Shown here one piece after another: positions 31,151-42,852 of a stretch of 64,000 nt of DNA; the first letter of the stretch is position 1, and the number at the start of each line of letters is the position of its first letter. The notes beneath the pieces were generated by a model. It ran no database searches. It was not told the origin of the DNA and saw only the letters and a program-made list of their open reading frames with translations. Source of the DNA: Abelmoschus esculentus. Taxonomy: Eukaryota; Streptophyta; Magnoliopsida; Malvales; Malvaceae. The stretch covers positions 9,985,001 through 10,049,000 of the forward strand of contig JAUCBN010000043.1 of assembly GCA_035048815.1 (NCBI GenBank), read 5' to 3'. The position numbers were made by a program, and so were the translations under genes.

Positions 31151-32010
31151 ATTATCGGGTGTACCCCCTAAGCGATAGGAGGTAGAGTTCAATATCGAGT
31201 TATATCCGGGGACTACTCTAGTATCTATGGAACCGTATAGGATGGCTTCGAAAGAGCTTAAGAAGCTAAAAGTTCAATTGCAAGAACTTCTGGATAGAGG
31301 TTTCATTCGACCTAGTGTTTCACCGTGGGGAGCCCCTATTCTGTTTGTTAAAAAGAAAGATGTGTCGTTACGTCTGTGTATTGACTACAGAAAGCTGAAC
31401 AAGTTGACAATCATGAATATATACCCTCTTCCTCAAATCGATGATCTCTTTGACCAGTTCCGAGGAGCTTTTATGTTTTCTAAGATAGACTTGAGATCTG
31501 GTTATTACCAACTCAAGGTTAAGGATTCTGATGTGTTTAAAACAACTTTCCGGACACGATATGGTCACTACAAGTTTTTGGTAATACCCTTCGGTCTTAT
31601 TGATGCCCATGCACCATTCATGGACATGATGAATAGGGTGTTTCGACCCTACCTGGATCAGTTTGTGGAGGTATTTATTGACAATATCTTGGTTTATTCT
31701 AAATCTGAGGATGAGCATGAGTAGCACCTCTGTATTGTGTTACAGACTCTGAGAGAGAAACAATTATATGCAAAATTTAGTAAATGTGAATTTTGGTTAT
31801 CTGAGGTTGTATTCTTGGGTCATGTTGTTTCAGCTAAGGGTATTCAAGTTAACCCGAAGAATGTTGTTTTCTGGGTTTGACTTGCTATTATCGAAGATTT
31901 ATGGAGGCTTTTCTTATATTGCTGCTCCTTTGACCAAACTTCTGAGAAAGGATGTTCCGTTTACTTGGTCTGAGGCTCAACAGGCTAGTTTTGAGAAACT
32001 TTAGTTTGTT
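31150..32010 (+). pseudogene. G2 reverse transcriptase, catalytic aspartate lost
   Basis: The frame 31227-31724 carries RT blocks YRMASKELKKLKVQLQEL, WGAPILFVKKKD, LCIDYRKLNKLT, FSKIDLRSGYYQLKV and FRTRYGHYKFLVIPFGL. The YxDD-equivalent is FIDNILVYS, so the second catalytic Asp is Asn. A stop follows at 31722. A further fragment (31768-32004) covers the thumb/connection region. Confidence 0.85.
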
Positions 32011-32430
32011 CTGACGAAAGCACCAGTTCTGACACAGCTAGAGTCGGGGAAACCTTATAAAGTTTACAGTGATGCTTCGTACATTGGATTAGGATGTATT
32101 TTGATGCAGGATGGGAAGGTAGTGACTCATGCTTCTTGATAGCTGAAACTGCATGAGTGTAACTATCCTACCCACGATCTCAAGTTAGTAATAATGATAT
32201 TTGATCTGAAAATCTGGAGACACTATCTATATGGAGAGAAATGTTATATCTTCACAGATCATAAAAGTCTGAAGTACCTTCTCACTCAGAATGAGCTTAA
32301 TCTAAGGCAACGTCGGTGGTTAGAGCTTTTTAAGGATTATGATTGTGAGATTGAGTACCACCCTAGTAAAGCTAGTTTTGTTTTAGATGCTTTGATTCGT
32401 AATGCCATTTCGAATTTGAGAGCTTTGTTT
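32011..32430 (+). pseudogene. G2 RNase H, degraded
   Basis: Blocks KVYSDASYIGLGCILMQ, WRHYLYGEKCYIFTDHKSLK and LELFKDYDCEIEYHPSKA are recognisable. The usual ADALSR motif reads LDALIR. Stops occur near 32005 and 32139. Confidence 0.8.
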
Positions 32431-33945
32431 GCTCGGATGAGTTTGTTTGAGGATGACAACATGTTAGTAGAGCTTCGAGTTATTCCCACTTTGATATCTG
32501 ATAACTGGACTGAGCAGCCCAGTGATACATTCTTGGTCCATCATAATAAGGAGGTTAATGAGGGAACCTCTTAGGATTTATCTATTGATCAGGATGGAGT
32601 ACTATGTTTCCGAGGCCGATACTGTGTTCCAAGGAACTCTGAGTTGAAACAGGTTATTCTACGGGAAGCTCATGACAGTCCGTATTTTATGCATCCTGGT
32701 GGGGATAAGATGTATAAGTATCTCTGGGAAAAAAATTGGTGGAATGGTCTCAAGAGGGATGTTATCAGTTTTGTGTCCAAGTGTTCGACTTATCAGAAAT
32801 TCAAAGTTGAGCATCATCGTCTATCTGGCCTTCTTCAGCATATTGAGATTCCACAGTGGAAATTGGAGTCTGTGACTATGGATTTTTTCAGTGGACTACC
32901 TTTGACTCCGTCGAAGAAAGATTCTATCTGGGTCATTGTTGATCGGTTAACTAAGTTTGCGCACTTCATTTCAGTCAGAACTACTTATCTGTTGAGTAAG
33001 TTACTCCGGTTGTTTATTTCTAAGATTGTTCGGTTACATGGGGAGCCTCTATCTATTATATCTGATCGAGATCGAAGGTTTAAGTCAAAGTTCTGGGGTT
33101 CTCTACATTTTGCTCTGGGTAATCGGTTGAACTTCAGCACTACATATCATCCATAGATCGATGGTCTGTCTGAGCGGGTGATTCAGATCTTAGAGGATAT
33201 GTTAAGAGGATGTATTCTAGATTTCATAGGTAGTTAGGAGGATTTCCTAACACTTTTAAAGTTCGCTTACGATAACAGTTATCAGTCCAGTATTAAGATG
33301 AAACCTTATGAGGCTCTTTACGGGCGTAAGTGTCACACCCCTATTGGAGGGACTGAGCTTAATGAGCACCGGTTGTTGGGACCAGATATTAAGCATGAGG
33401 TTGAGCAGACTGTTAGATTGATTCGGGATCGTCTTAAAGCTGCTTTTGATAGACAAAAATCATAAGCTGATTTGAGGCGTGAGGATCTTGAGTTTGAGGT
33501 AGACGATAAGGTTTCCTGAAAGTATCTTAGTGGAGGAAGGTAATTCGTTTTGGTCGTAAAGGCAAGCTTAATCCCCATTATATTAGACCACATCGGATTA
33601 TCAGACGAGTTGGACCAGTAGCTTATCAGCTTGTGTTACCGTCAAAGCTTAAGCGTATTCATGATGTCTTCCATGTTTCTGTACTGAGACGCTATCGAGA
33701 TGATCCGTCTCATGTTCTTTCAGTTGAGGATTTTGAGATCCGTCCAGATTTGTGTTATGAGGAGGAACTTGTTAAGATCATTGCTCAGGACCAGAAAGTC
33801 ATTCGGAGGAAAACCATTAAAATGGTTAAGGTTCTATGGAGTAATCAAGGTTATGATGAGGCTACATGGGAGCCCAAATCTATTACCAAAGCTCAGTATC
33901 CGCATCTTTTTGATCTAGGTAAATTTCGAGGACGAAATTTCTATA
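32431..33945 (+). pseudogene. G2 integrase and C-terminal chromodomain, degraded
   Basis: The zinc region keeps HDSPYFMHPGGDKMYKYL and KCSTYQ (second Cys replaced by Tyr). The core keeps D in VTMDFFSGLP, D in IISDRDRRF and E in GLSERVIQ. In-frame stops are at 33154, 33235 and 33463, and frameshifts occur near 33520-33630. The last frame (33633-33989) has FHVSVLRRYRDD, then a chromodomain-like segment (EEELVKIIAQDQKV, KMVKVLWSNQGYDEATWEP). Such chromodomains steer chromovirus insertion toward particular chromatin. Confidence 0.85.
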
Positions 33946-33957
33946 AGGAGGGAAGAG
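33945..33957 (+). other. G2 polypurine tract
   Basis: AGGAGGGAAGAGT lies directly before the 3' LTR. Confidence 0.75.
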
Positions 33958-34749
33958 TTGTAACACCCCAATTTCCCCCTAATCTTTAAACCCTAATTTC
34001 AGTTAAATTCTCAAATCAAAAACCCTAAAATTTGGGGATTTTTTAGTGGCTATTTAGTAATTTACGAAAGTTGAAGGGGTTCTGTTGAAATTTTTTTAAA
34101 AAAACTTTAGGCCCCTATTGGGTAATTTTACCCTTATCCACTTTCAGATTTTAGTTTTCTTCTTTACTGTTTCGATTATGTTTTAGAGATTAATTTCTCC
34201 TTTAATTATTTGTTTAATCTCTCCTTCTCATTCTTGTTTTCATTCCAATACTTAGTTTTCAAGTCAAGTGTGTAAACTTTTCTTCCGAATCTCTTCTTGT
34301 TTCAGAAGTGGGTGAAATCGGGGTAAGTCCTCTATCTCTTTTTCCTTCTTTTCTTCATTGTTTTGGTGTTAATGAAGGAGGTTTTGTTTTGTTTTTTAGG
34401 TTGTTTGGGTGGTTGTTTAAGGGTTTTATTTCGAGTAAGGTGTTTGATTGAATATAAGCGATATATTGTTTGATTCCTATTTTGATCGAGTGTTAGAGAA
34501 GCTTTAGTTTGGTTTTTATTCGATTTTCGGGTTTATGAGTTTTTTAAAAAGGTTTTAGATCGGGTCAGAATGGTGTTAGTATCAGAAAAATCTGGAGAAA
34601 ATGAATCTAGGAAGAATTTGGAAATTTTCCAGATTTTCCAGATTTTTTGGGGAAAATCTGGGGAACCCTTTTGACTCGAGACCTGACCCGATATAACCTA
34701 TGACCTGACCCAAGACTCAATTTGACTCGTGACCCGACTCGTCACTATT

Positions 34750-34835
34750 GACGTCACTGTTGATGTCAGCAATGACCAGTGCTGACATCAGCATTAACTA
34801 GTGCTGATGTCAGCGTTAACCAATGTTGACATCAG
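34750..34835. promoter_or_regulatory. 22-bp-periodic TGACGTCA-like array in G2 3' LTR
   Basis: TGACGTCA at 34750 is followed by TGATGTCA (34762), TGACATCA (34784), TGATGTCA (34806) and TGACATCA (34828); the last four are spaced exactly 22 bp. Each variant differs from TGACGTCA by one transition at the central CpG, on one strand or the other. Confidence 0.6.
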
Positions 34836-35521
34836 CATTGACTTTTTCTGACCCGGTCTCACTTTATATTTTTTGACGTCCTGAGTTCGATGGCGTGATC
34901 CGTTTTTTGAAATTCAAACCCGAATTGTCGTTTTTAAGGCTTTTAAGTTCGAGTGCTTTAATAGAGGTTGTCTTTATTAGAATCTGAAATTGGTTTACCG
35001 TTCGGTTCAGGTGACTTGGATTCGGACCCCGAGCATCTTCCTCCTTCTCCTCCTAGACGACCTCCTATTCCTCAGACATCGGGACACGCACGTGAGTTGT
35101 TTGGTTTATTTTTGCTTGTGTTTACTCTTGTATAGTGGCATAGTGGTGTGTCTTATGGTTTTATTATCCGTAGGTTCTGCTTCCACTCGACCTAGTGCTA
35201 GAGCCGAGTCCAGTAGACGTCACTCTTGACGTTGAGTTATTTGCTTCATGTGTGTCTCTCCCGATATTTCCTGCTTACTATTGTGTGCAGATTTTGTTAT
35301 TCTAAATAAGCATGTTGATTGTGTCATTTCTGAAATTTTCTGAAAGCATATCAAAATGTCAAGCTCTGTGTCATGTAGATGGATATCTGATTTTGAATAA
35401 ATATCATATATGCCTCCTATTAGTTTTTAAGGCACGTATTCTGATTTTGTAACATGTTCATGTCATTACATTGATTGGTTTATATGTACTAGAATGTTCA
35501 ATGATATCATCACTTCTGTTC

Positions 35522-35595
35522 AGTGGCTCCACCTTTGGATCGAGTTCCACTTCTGTTTAGTGGCTCCACCTTCGGGTTGAGTATCCACTTTTGAT
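35522..35595. repeat. 37-bp tandem repeat, two units, in G2 3' LTR
   Basis: CTCCACCTTT and CTCCACCTTC units start at 35527 and 35564. The left LTR has three units. Confidence 0.8.
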
Positions 35596-36121
35596 TGTGT
35601 GATGGAGTTAGAGTGGTTCAGGGGAACCTACTGTTCTGATGGTGTTCAGAGTTGGGTGTATATCATGTATACATTACATCATCTGTTTTGCTCTATTTTG
35701 TAATCCAGTTTATCTGCAAACTAGAGACACATTAGGCTTCCTAGATTAAATTATCTCAGTTTCTGTTCCAGATTCTCAGAACTAGACTACGATACTTGGA
35801 GGATCCTAATTTTCGAATTTTTGAGTATGTTTTTACAGTTTTCAGAATAATAACTCGTGTATCGGATATTTTATTATTTTGTATTGAACTTTGGACTTGG
35901 GATTTTATTTCAGATTTTAGGACAGTTAATGTTTATTAAATATGGGTTGAATCTCAAATTATTTATATGTTAAGTTTTTTCAGTATTTTAATTATTAATT
36001 ATTTAATAATTTATCATAATTTTTATATTTATTTAATATAAACTCTAACTTGCGAAAAAAGTTTTAATAGCGTAAACCCTAAGTTTTAATCGAAGAAATT
36101 CGGGTAAATTTAGGGGTTACA

Positions 36122-37260
36122 ATGTAGAAGTGAATCATGCATAGGAGAGCAATAGACGTTTAGGAAAGCTTGGGTTCCCATGAAGGGAGCTTTGATGAAG
36201 ATAACATGCTCGAGGTGGATGGTTCTGAGGAAGGGGTTAGGAAAAGGACGAATTATTTCATCCATCTGCATCGTGCGTTGGATTGGATAGTAAGGGCTAT
36301 TACGAGGCGTGCACCTACCCCACGTGAAGCACCAAGCGAGAGGGTTCATAGGCATGATGCTACGGATTTCTTGGGTTTTGGCCAAGACAATCTAGTGAAG
36401 GCAGATTAGTGGCTTCGTGACACCCGATAGATCATGAGGCAGATGAGGTTGAGTTTCGAGGACAAGGTGTCTTGTCTCTGCTCAAGGAGAACGCAAGAGA
36501 ATGGTGAGAAACATTTGAGATGGAGTGGTACCCCGATCAGCCTACATGATACGACTTCTTGGATGAGTTTGAGAAGAAGTATGTGGTCGATGCTCACACC
36601 GATCGATTGAGAGATCAGTTCAACCACCTTATGTAAGGTAACCGTACAGTCTTTGAGTATGATAAGGAGTTCCTAAATTTGATTAGGTTTATACCCGAAT
36701 TTATAACTTCCGAGAAGATAAGATACAGAGGTTTATGAGAGGTTTGAGGCAGGAGATCCAAACCTATCAAACAATTGCCCACCGCAAGTGTTTTCTTAGT
36801 TAACGGCTAGTGCTAAGGCCTTAGAATAGGTGCAAGGTTTGACATATGGTTCTTCGGGAGGTCAAGAAAACACTAGTGGGAGGAATCAGTCCTCTAACAG
36901 TTCAAAGTCTTAGTCTAGGAGGGAAAGAAACTGTTGGATCCAAGGAAGGGGAGCTTTAAATCAAAGTTCGAGGTCAGATCGTAGGTCTGAGTCTGCTGGT
37001 AATAAAAAGCCTTCATTATCATCCATGATGAGTCCCGAGAGTTCTTAAGAGAGTGTGGGTGCACTAGTTTGCAATCAGTGTGGGCGTAGGCTTCATGGTG
37101 AGTTTTAGGGACCTAACCGGGATTGTTTTGAGTGTGGATCTTTGAACCATCTTGTGAAGGACTGTCCTGTTGCTACCACTAATTTACCGGTTCAAACACA
37201 AGTAACCTCATATCCGCTTAGAGGGGTCGAGGTTTGTCTAGTTGAGGTGCGAGTCTGACC
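36122..37260 (+). pseudogene. G1 gag, degraded
   Basis: Frame 36170-36409 reads GSHEGSFDEDNMLEVDGSEE and NYFIHLHRALDWIVRAI. The Gag core follows in several frames (TVFEYDKEFLNLIRFIPEF). A zinc knuckle CFECGSLNHLVKDC (CX2CX4HX4C) is preserved near 37123-37164. Many stops interrupt it. Confidence 0.8.
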
Positions 37261-38830
37261 ATCAGCCATTAGAGTGAGGAACACGTTTTAGTTTACTGCT
37301 AAGGCACCGGCGAAAGAGTATACAGTCATAAATCAAGAGGAGTCCGAGACCACCGATGTTATATCAAGTACTTTCTCTTTGTTCTCTATACCTATAGTAG
37401 TGTTAGTGGACACTAGGTCTACATATTCCTATATCCGTAGTGGGATATCCAAACAATGAGGTTCTCTAGCCGAGGATCTAGAGATAAGGTTCGAGTGATA
37501 AGTTCGTTGGATTTAGATGTTATAGTGGATAAAGTGTATCAGAGGTGTCCGATCGAGGTGTAAAGTTCAATCTTCCCGGCAGACCTTATGGTCTTACCCT
37601 CTCAAGAGTTTGATGCAATCCAAAGTATGGATTATTTTTTAAGCACAACCTCATCTTGTGTTGTAGGGATAAGATTTTGAAGCTAAGATTTACCGATGGA
37701 TCCAAGTTAGTGGTGAGAGGAGAAAGTAATCCTTGTATTCCTAATGTTTTTCAACTTTGGTGGCACAAAGTTTGATACAAAAAGGTTGTGAGGCTTTCTT
37801 AGCTCACTTGGTTTATGCGAGAGTTGGAGTTCCAACTTTGGAGAGTCTTCGAACAATTTGTAAATTTTTCTATGTGTTTCCTAAGGTGTTATTAAGTTTA
37901 CCACCGGATTGAGAGCTTGAGTTTTGTATCGAAGTTTTTTCAGGTACAAAACCAGTGTCCATAACCCTTTACCGTATGAAACCAACCAATATAAGGGAGT
38001 TAAAGAGTCAAATTCAAGAGTTGTTCGAAAAAGGGTTTATCCAACTGAGTGTTTCACCTTGGGTTGCTCCAGTTCTGTTTGTGAAAAAGAAAGATGTGTC
38101 AATGAGGAAGTGCATTGATTAGAGGCAATTTAACAAGGTAACAATAAATAATATCTACCATCTCCCTAGTATCAACTATCTGTTTGATCAATTGTGAGGT
38201 GCATGATTGTTTGAACAATTGTGAGGTGCCTGATTTTTTTCAAAGATAGACTTGAGGTCAGGATACTACCAGTTGAAGGTGATTGAGTAAGATGTTTAGA
38301 AAACCACTTTTAGGACGTGGTATGAACACTATGAGTTCTTGGTAATGCTTTTTGGGCTTACCAATGCCCTGATAGCATTCATGGATCTCATGAACTGGAT
38401 CTTTCAGCCATATCTGAATCAGTTTGTAGTGGTGTTCATATATGAAATCTTGATCTATTCTCTGTCGGAAGAAGAGCATGATGAACATCTTTGGGTTGTG
38501 CTTCAGACCGAGATAGACGTATTTTTTCCAAGTTTAGTAAGTGTGAGTTTTGCCTTTCATAGGTAGCAATTTTGGTTCATATCTTGGTGGTCTATGGGAT
38601 TCGTGTCGATCCCTAAAAGATCCAAGTTATATTAGAATAGAAACTGCCTCGAAATATCTCGGAGGTCCTTAGTTTTCTTGGGCTTACGAGATATTATAGA
38701 CGGTTTGTGAAGGGTTTCTCAATCTTAGCGGCATTGTTGGCCAAATTGTTGCAAAAGAGAGTTCCTATTGTTTGGAACGAAAGGAGACAATAATGTTTTG
38801 AGTAGTTAAAGCTTATCTTATCGAGGGAGT
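37261..38830 (+). pseudogene. G1 protease and reverse transcriptase, degraded
   Basis: The protease site near 37395 reads LVDTRSTYSYI (DSGSTHSYI expected), so the catalytic triad is altered. RT blocks appear in broken frames from 37970 (SPWVAPVLFVKKKD-like, KIDLRSGYYQL-like). A short duplication (GATCAATTGTGAGGTGC, near 38187 and 38217) disrupts the fingers region. The catalytic block in frame 38339-38566 reads FIYEILIYS, lacking both usual Asp of the DD pair. Confidence 0.8.
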
Positions 38831-39250
38831 CAAAAAAGGACTATGTTGTGTTTAGTGATACATCGTTGAATGGCCTAGGGTGTGCTCTTATGAAAGATAG
38901 AAAGGTGGTTGCCTATGCTTCAAGGCAATCCAAACCTCATGAATAGAACTATCCTACCCACGATCTAGATCTTGTTACAATCATCTTTGCATTGAAGATA
39001 TGGAGACATTATCTCTATAAGGAGAAATTCTACATCTATACGAATCATAAGAGCTTAAAGTATTTTCTTACTAAAAAGGAGCTGAACTTTAGACAACGTT
39101 GTTGGATAGAGTTTCTAAAGGACTATGACTGCATAATCGAGTATCATTTAGGCAAGGAAAATATGGTGAAAGATGCCTTGAGTAGGAAGTTCATGGCAAA
39201 CTTGAGAGCTATGTTTTCTTGTTTAAGGATGACGGATGATGGTGGTCTTT
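38831..39250 (+). pseudogene. G1 RNase H, degraded
   Basis: VFSDTSLNGLGCALMKD, WRHYLYKEKFYIYTNHKS (D of TDH is N) and FLKDYDCIIEYHLGKENMV with DALSRKF are readable. A stop is near 38946. Confidence 0.8.
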
Positions 39251-40726
39251 TGGTCAAGCTTCGAGTGGAAACCACGTTGGTACAAGATATAAAGAGGACC
39301 CAAGTGTTGGAAGAGGACTTAGTAGATTAGATATAGGTATTTCAGAGAGGTGATCTTGTGCACTTTGAGGTACGAGACGATGTGTGCTTTTACTTCAAGA
39401 TACGTTTGTGTGTTTTTGCCTTGAAGGATCTAATGGACCGTATCATGAGGGAGGTACATCGTAGCCCTTATAACGTACATCTGGGAAGCAACAAGATGTA
39501 TCAAAATCTTAGATCGTTCTATTGGTGGCCTTGTATGAAAAGAGACATCTCAAAGTTTGTAACAAGGTATTTGGTTTGTCAACAAATGAAGGAGAAACAT
39601 CAGGTTCCTTTGGTTTTGCTTTATTCTATCCATATTCCATAATGGAAGTGAGATTGGGTCACCATGGACTTTGTTACGGGGTTGCCTTTGACTCAAAGGA
39701 AGCATAATGCTATATGGGTTATAGTTGAACGGTTAACCAAGTCTGCTCACCTTTTGCCTATGTGTATGGACTTCAGTTTAGAAAGGTTAACTTAGTTATA
39801 CATCAAGGAGATCGTGAGATTGCATGGAGTGTCATCCTCGATAATATCAGATAGAGATCCGCAGTTCAGGAAAAGGCTTTGGAAAAAGATCTATAGTGCT
39901 TTGGATACCAAGTTGCATTTCAATATAATTTTTCATCCACAAACCTATGGTCAATCTGAACAGGTCATTCAGATTCTTAAGGACATGCTTCGGTGTTGTG
40001 GACTTCGAGGGTAGTTGGGTGGAACAACTACCGTTGGTTGAGTTTGTTGACAACAAAAACTACCAGTCTAGTATCAAGATGGCACCGTTTGAGGCATTGT
40101 ATAGGCACAAATGTAGGATACCCTTGTGTTGGACTGAACTCAATGAAAGAATGATAGTGGGATCCGATCTAGTTAAGGAAACATAAGAGAAGGTTCAAAT
40201 CATCAAGGAAAGGTTACAAGTGGCGTTTGATCGCCAAAAGGCTTATGCGGATAAGAGAAGAAAACATATTGAGTATGGGGTTGGAGAGAAAGTATCCCTA
40301 ACGGTGTCACCATGGAAAGGTATTATCCATTTTGGAAGGAAAGGCAAGTTGATTCCAAGGTTTATCAGGTCGTATAAGGTGCTCGAAAGAGTTGTACCTG
40401 TTGCTTATCGGTTAGCTTTGCCTCCGAAATTGGCACACATCCACAATTTGTTCCACGTGTCGCTGTTGAGGCGTTACCATTCAGACCTTTCGCATGTTTT
40501 GTCTTCCGAGGATGTTAAGGTTAATATGGATCTAACTTAAAAAGAGGAACCAATAAGAGTGCTTGACAAGGGAGTCAAGGAGCTTCTGAACAAGTGTATA
40601 TCCATAATTAAGATGCTTTGGAGAAACCACGGAGTTGAAGAGGCTACGTGTGAGGTTGAAGCGAACATGCGGAGGTTTTATTCGCACTTTTTTTCCTCAA
40701 GTAAATTTCGAGGAAAAAATTTTCTT
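39251..40726 (+). pseudogene. G1 integrase and chromodomain-like end, degraded
   Basis: The zinc region keeps HRSPYNVHLGSNKMYQNL and RYLVCQQ. The core keeps D of MDFVTGLPLTQRKH, D of IISDRDPQF and E of GQSEQVIQ. Stops are near 39642 and 39793, with a frameshift near 40005. The end reads FHVSLLRRYHSDLSHVL followed, after a stop at 40538, by a degraded chromodomain (EEPIRVLDKGVKEL, KMLWRNHGVEEATCEV). Confidence 0.85.
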
Positions 40727-40740
40727 TAACGAGGGAATAT
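40727..40740 (+). other. G1 polypurine tract region
   Basis: TTAACGAGGGAATA directly precedes TGTCATGACCC, similar to the E1 layout. Confidence 0.6.
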
Positions 40741-42852
40741 TGTCATGACCCAAGTTTCAAGACTCGGTGTTGGGTTAAACCGAGTTATGAGCCTCGTGTT
40801 TGGGCTTTGAAGGTTTTGCTGGGTTTAAGGGTTTGTTATTGGGATTGGGCTTGAAATATGGCTTAGGGTAGTTTGGTAATTAACTAAATTGAGTGTTTTG
40901 AGAGGGTTAAAGGGGTTGATTTCTCTGCATAGTGCAAAGAATGATATCATCACCCTTTATTGTCTTCCCTTATCTTCCCTAAAGCCATTTTCTCTCCCAA
41001 ATCCATCACCAAATGTAAGGTTTGTGTGTTTATTGGTAGAATCTCGTTTGGAGGCTAGAAGAAGGTTTCTTCAGCTCAAAGTGATCTATCTTTCAAGGTA
41101 TGTAAGGTTTAGCATGGTAGATGTTAGGTTTTTTGAGGGAGATTTTAGGGAAGAATGGAAATGAGCTTGGAAGAGCTCTATGTTGGTTAAGAGCTTGTTT
41201 TTAGCTACTTAGAATCATTCTAAATAGAATAGTAATCTATTGATCATCTTTTTTTGTAGTAAGAGAACAAGGAGAGTCTTCTTCAAGCTTTGGTAGTAGA
41301 AATCCTAAGAATTGTTGTGGAGTTCTTTTAACTTGTTTTGGAGGGTGGTACACTTCCAAATCCTATGGATTTATGTGCATCCTCTTTATTTGCATCCTTG
41401 ATTGGTTTCTGATGGTTTGGTTGAGGTTAGAGTTTATGCATGCTTTTAACAGTGAATTGATATATAGTTGATGATATGGGTTAAAATTGATTAGAAACAC
41501 ACCTAAATACTCTCAATAATTTTTAGGAACGGTTCTAGATTTATAGGATTGCATTTAGGGTCGAAACATGAGATTTTTGAGCTTTAGACTGTGTTTTCTG
41601 GGCTTCAATACCAGTACATGGGTTTGATTACTGGTACACCCCTCTCGTAAGATAGACAAATCCTCTTAGGGGTATCGGTACGGCCGAGGGGCGTACCGAT
41701 ACAGGGTCGATATTTCAAATTCTAGTGTTTATTTTTGTTATCGGTACACCAATGGGTATCAATACGGGCTTGGGGACCGATACTCAATATATGAGTACCA
41801 TTACTGGATATCGGTACGCTAAGTAAGAGTATCGTTACGCCATGTTGGGAAATTGCATCAAATACAAAATTGATATCGATATGCAAGGAAGGATCGATAC
41901 TCCCAAAAGGGCTATTTGTACGGTAAAAGTTCGTACCGATACAGATATAGCAATTTACCCAAGTTTTAAAGTTTGAGTTTAGGTTTCAATAATTTATGCT
42001 ATAGGTTCCTATAGGTTATTTAAGCTATAAAATGAATACTAAAATTTGAAACTGGTATTTTTGATGATGATGTTTTGAGTTATGCCTTGCATAATTGGTC
42101 TTTAGTTTGATTGTGGTATAGAGTAATATAGGAATCCTCGGTGGATCATCTTGTTTGGCGGGATCCGGATACCCAGTAAGTGAGTGTTGCAACACAATGA
42201 AGGTTATCCGATGTGAGATTCCGGGTGATGCATTGAATGTCATCTGATGTGAGATTTTGGGTGATGACTTTACTCGATATGAGATTCTGAGTGAAGACTC
42301 GATGTGAGATTCTGAGTATATTAGCTCGATGAGAGGTTTTGAGCAGCCCGATGTGAGATTCTGGGTCGGGTGAGTCTCCTAGTATCGGGTTGGCATTGAA
42401 CCTCACTTCTGATTTGGTTATGATTCACTTGAAGCATAATCGATAAGTTGTTTACCTATTGACCTTTAGTTGCTCAACGTTTTGGAATGTGTTTTCATGC
42501 ATAGGTAAGTAGACGAACAAACGTGGTGGAGCACCATCATCGCGGGACTTTAGTATTGATCGGTTGGTAGAGTACAATTGCTAGATTAGTGGGTTATGTA
42601 TTCATAGGACCAATTGTTATAATTGTAACTCTATTTTATTTAAGTTGTCAAGATCAAATATTTTGTCAAACTTGTATTTGGAGCTCCTATATTGTTTTGG
42701 ATTTGTTTAACTACTTTCGATACTTAATGTTGTTTTAATTTATTTTTCCATGGTTGATTTATAGTTTTGAATTTTATTAGAAATATGAAAAATTTTATGG
42801 GAACAGGTTAAGTTTGTGCCCCAAATGTGGCACTCGGGTTCGGGGTGTTACA
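40741..42852 (+). repeat. G1 3' LTR (2112 bp)
   Basis: Starts TGTCATGACCC and ends GGGGTGTTACA. It contains a palindrome cluster (41608-41946) and a degenerate array of CGATGTGAGATTCTGGGT-type units (42210-42372). The last 295 bp match 8848-9142. Confidence 0.85.
41608..41946. repeat. GTAYCGRTAC palindrome cluster 1 (G1 LTR)
   Basis: At least nine sites of the type GGTATCGGTAC, CGTACCGATAC, ATATCGATAT or GATCGATAC occur within 340 bp, spaced irregularly and joined by unrelated sequence. See the findings for the clusters in other LTRs. Confidence 0.7.

Larger units (their letters stand above)
9170..36121 (+). mobile_element. G2: Ty3/gypsy chromovirus inserted in G1, split by A1
   Basis: The LTRs are 9170-11254 and 33959-36121, with internal sequence 11255-12125 and 29964-33958. 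It carries gag, protease, RT, RNase H, integrase and a C-terminal chromodomain-like segment in chromovirus order, with many stops. The 3' LTR starts TGTAACACCCC and ends GGGGTTACA. The 5' LTR lacks the first 40 bp, so the left junction and target duplication are lost. Confidence 0.85.
33959..36121 (+). repeat. G2 3' LTR (complete, 2163 bp)
   Basis: Starts TGTAACACCCC and ends AGGGGTTACA. It supplies the 40 bp missing from the left LTR. The next bases (ATGTA) return to G1 sequence. Confidence 0.9.
8848..42852 (+). mobile_element. G1: outermost Ty3/gypsy chromovirus, degraded, split by G2
   Basis: Its parts are a 5' LTR remnant (8848-9142), a PBS (9148-9160), internal sequence 36122-40740 and a full 3' LTR (40741-42852). 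The order gag, protease, RT, RNase H, integrase, chromodomain-like end places it among chromoviruses (Tekay/Galadriel-like). Each pol domain has frameshifts and stops. G2 inserted a few bases after the PBS. It is the oldest member of this nest by position. No target duplication can be tested because the left LTR end is missing. Confidence 0.8.

Noticed and set aside
31368..31727. 119-codon minus-strand ORF
   Set aside because: It is the antisense shadow of the G2 RT frame.
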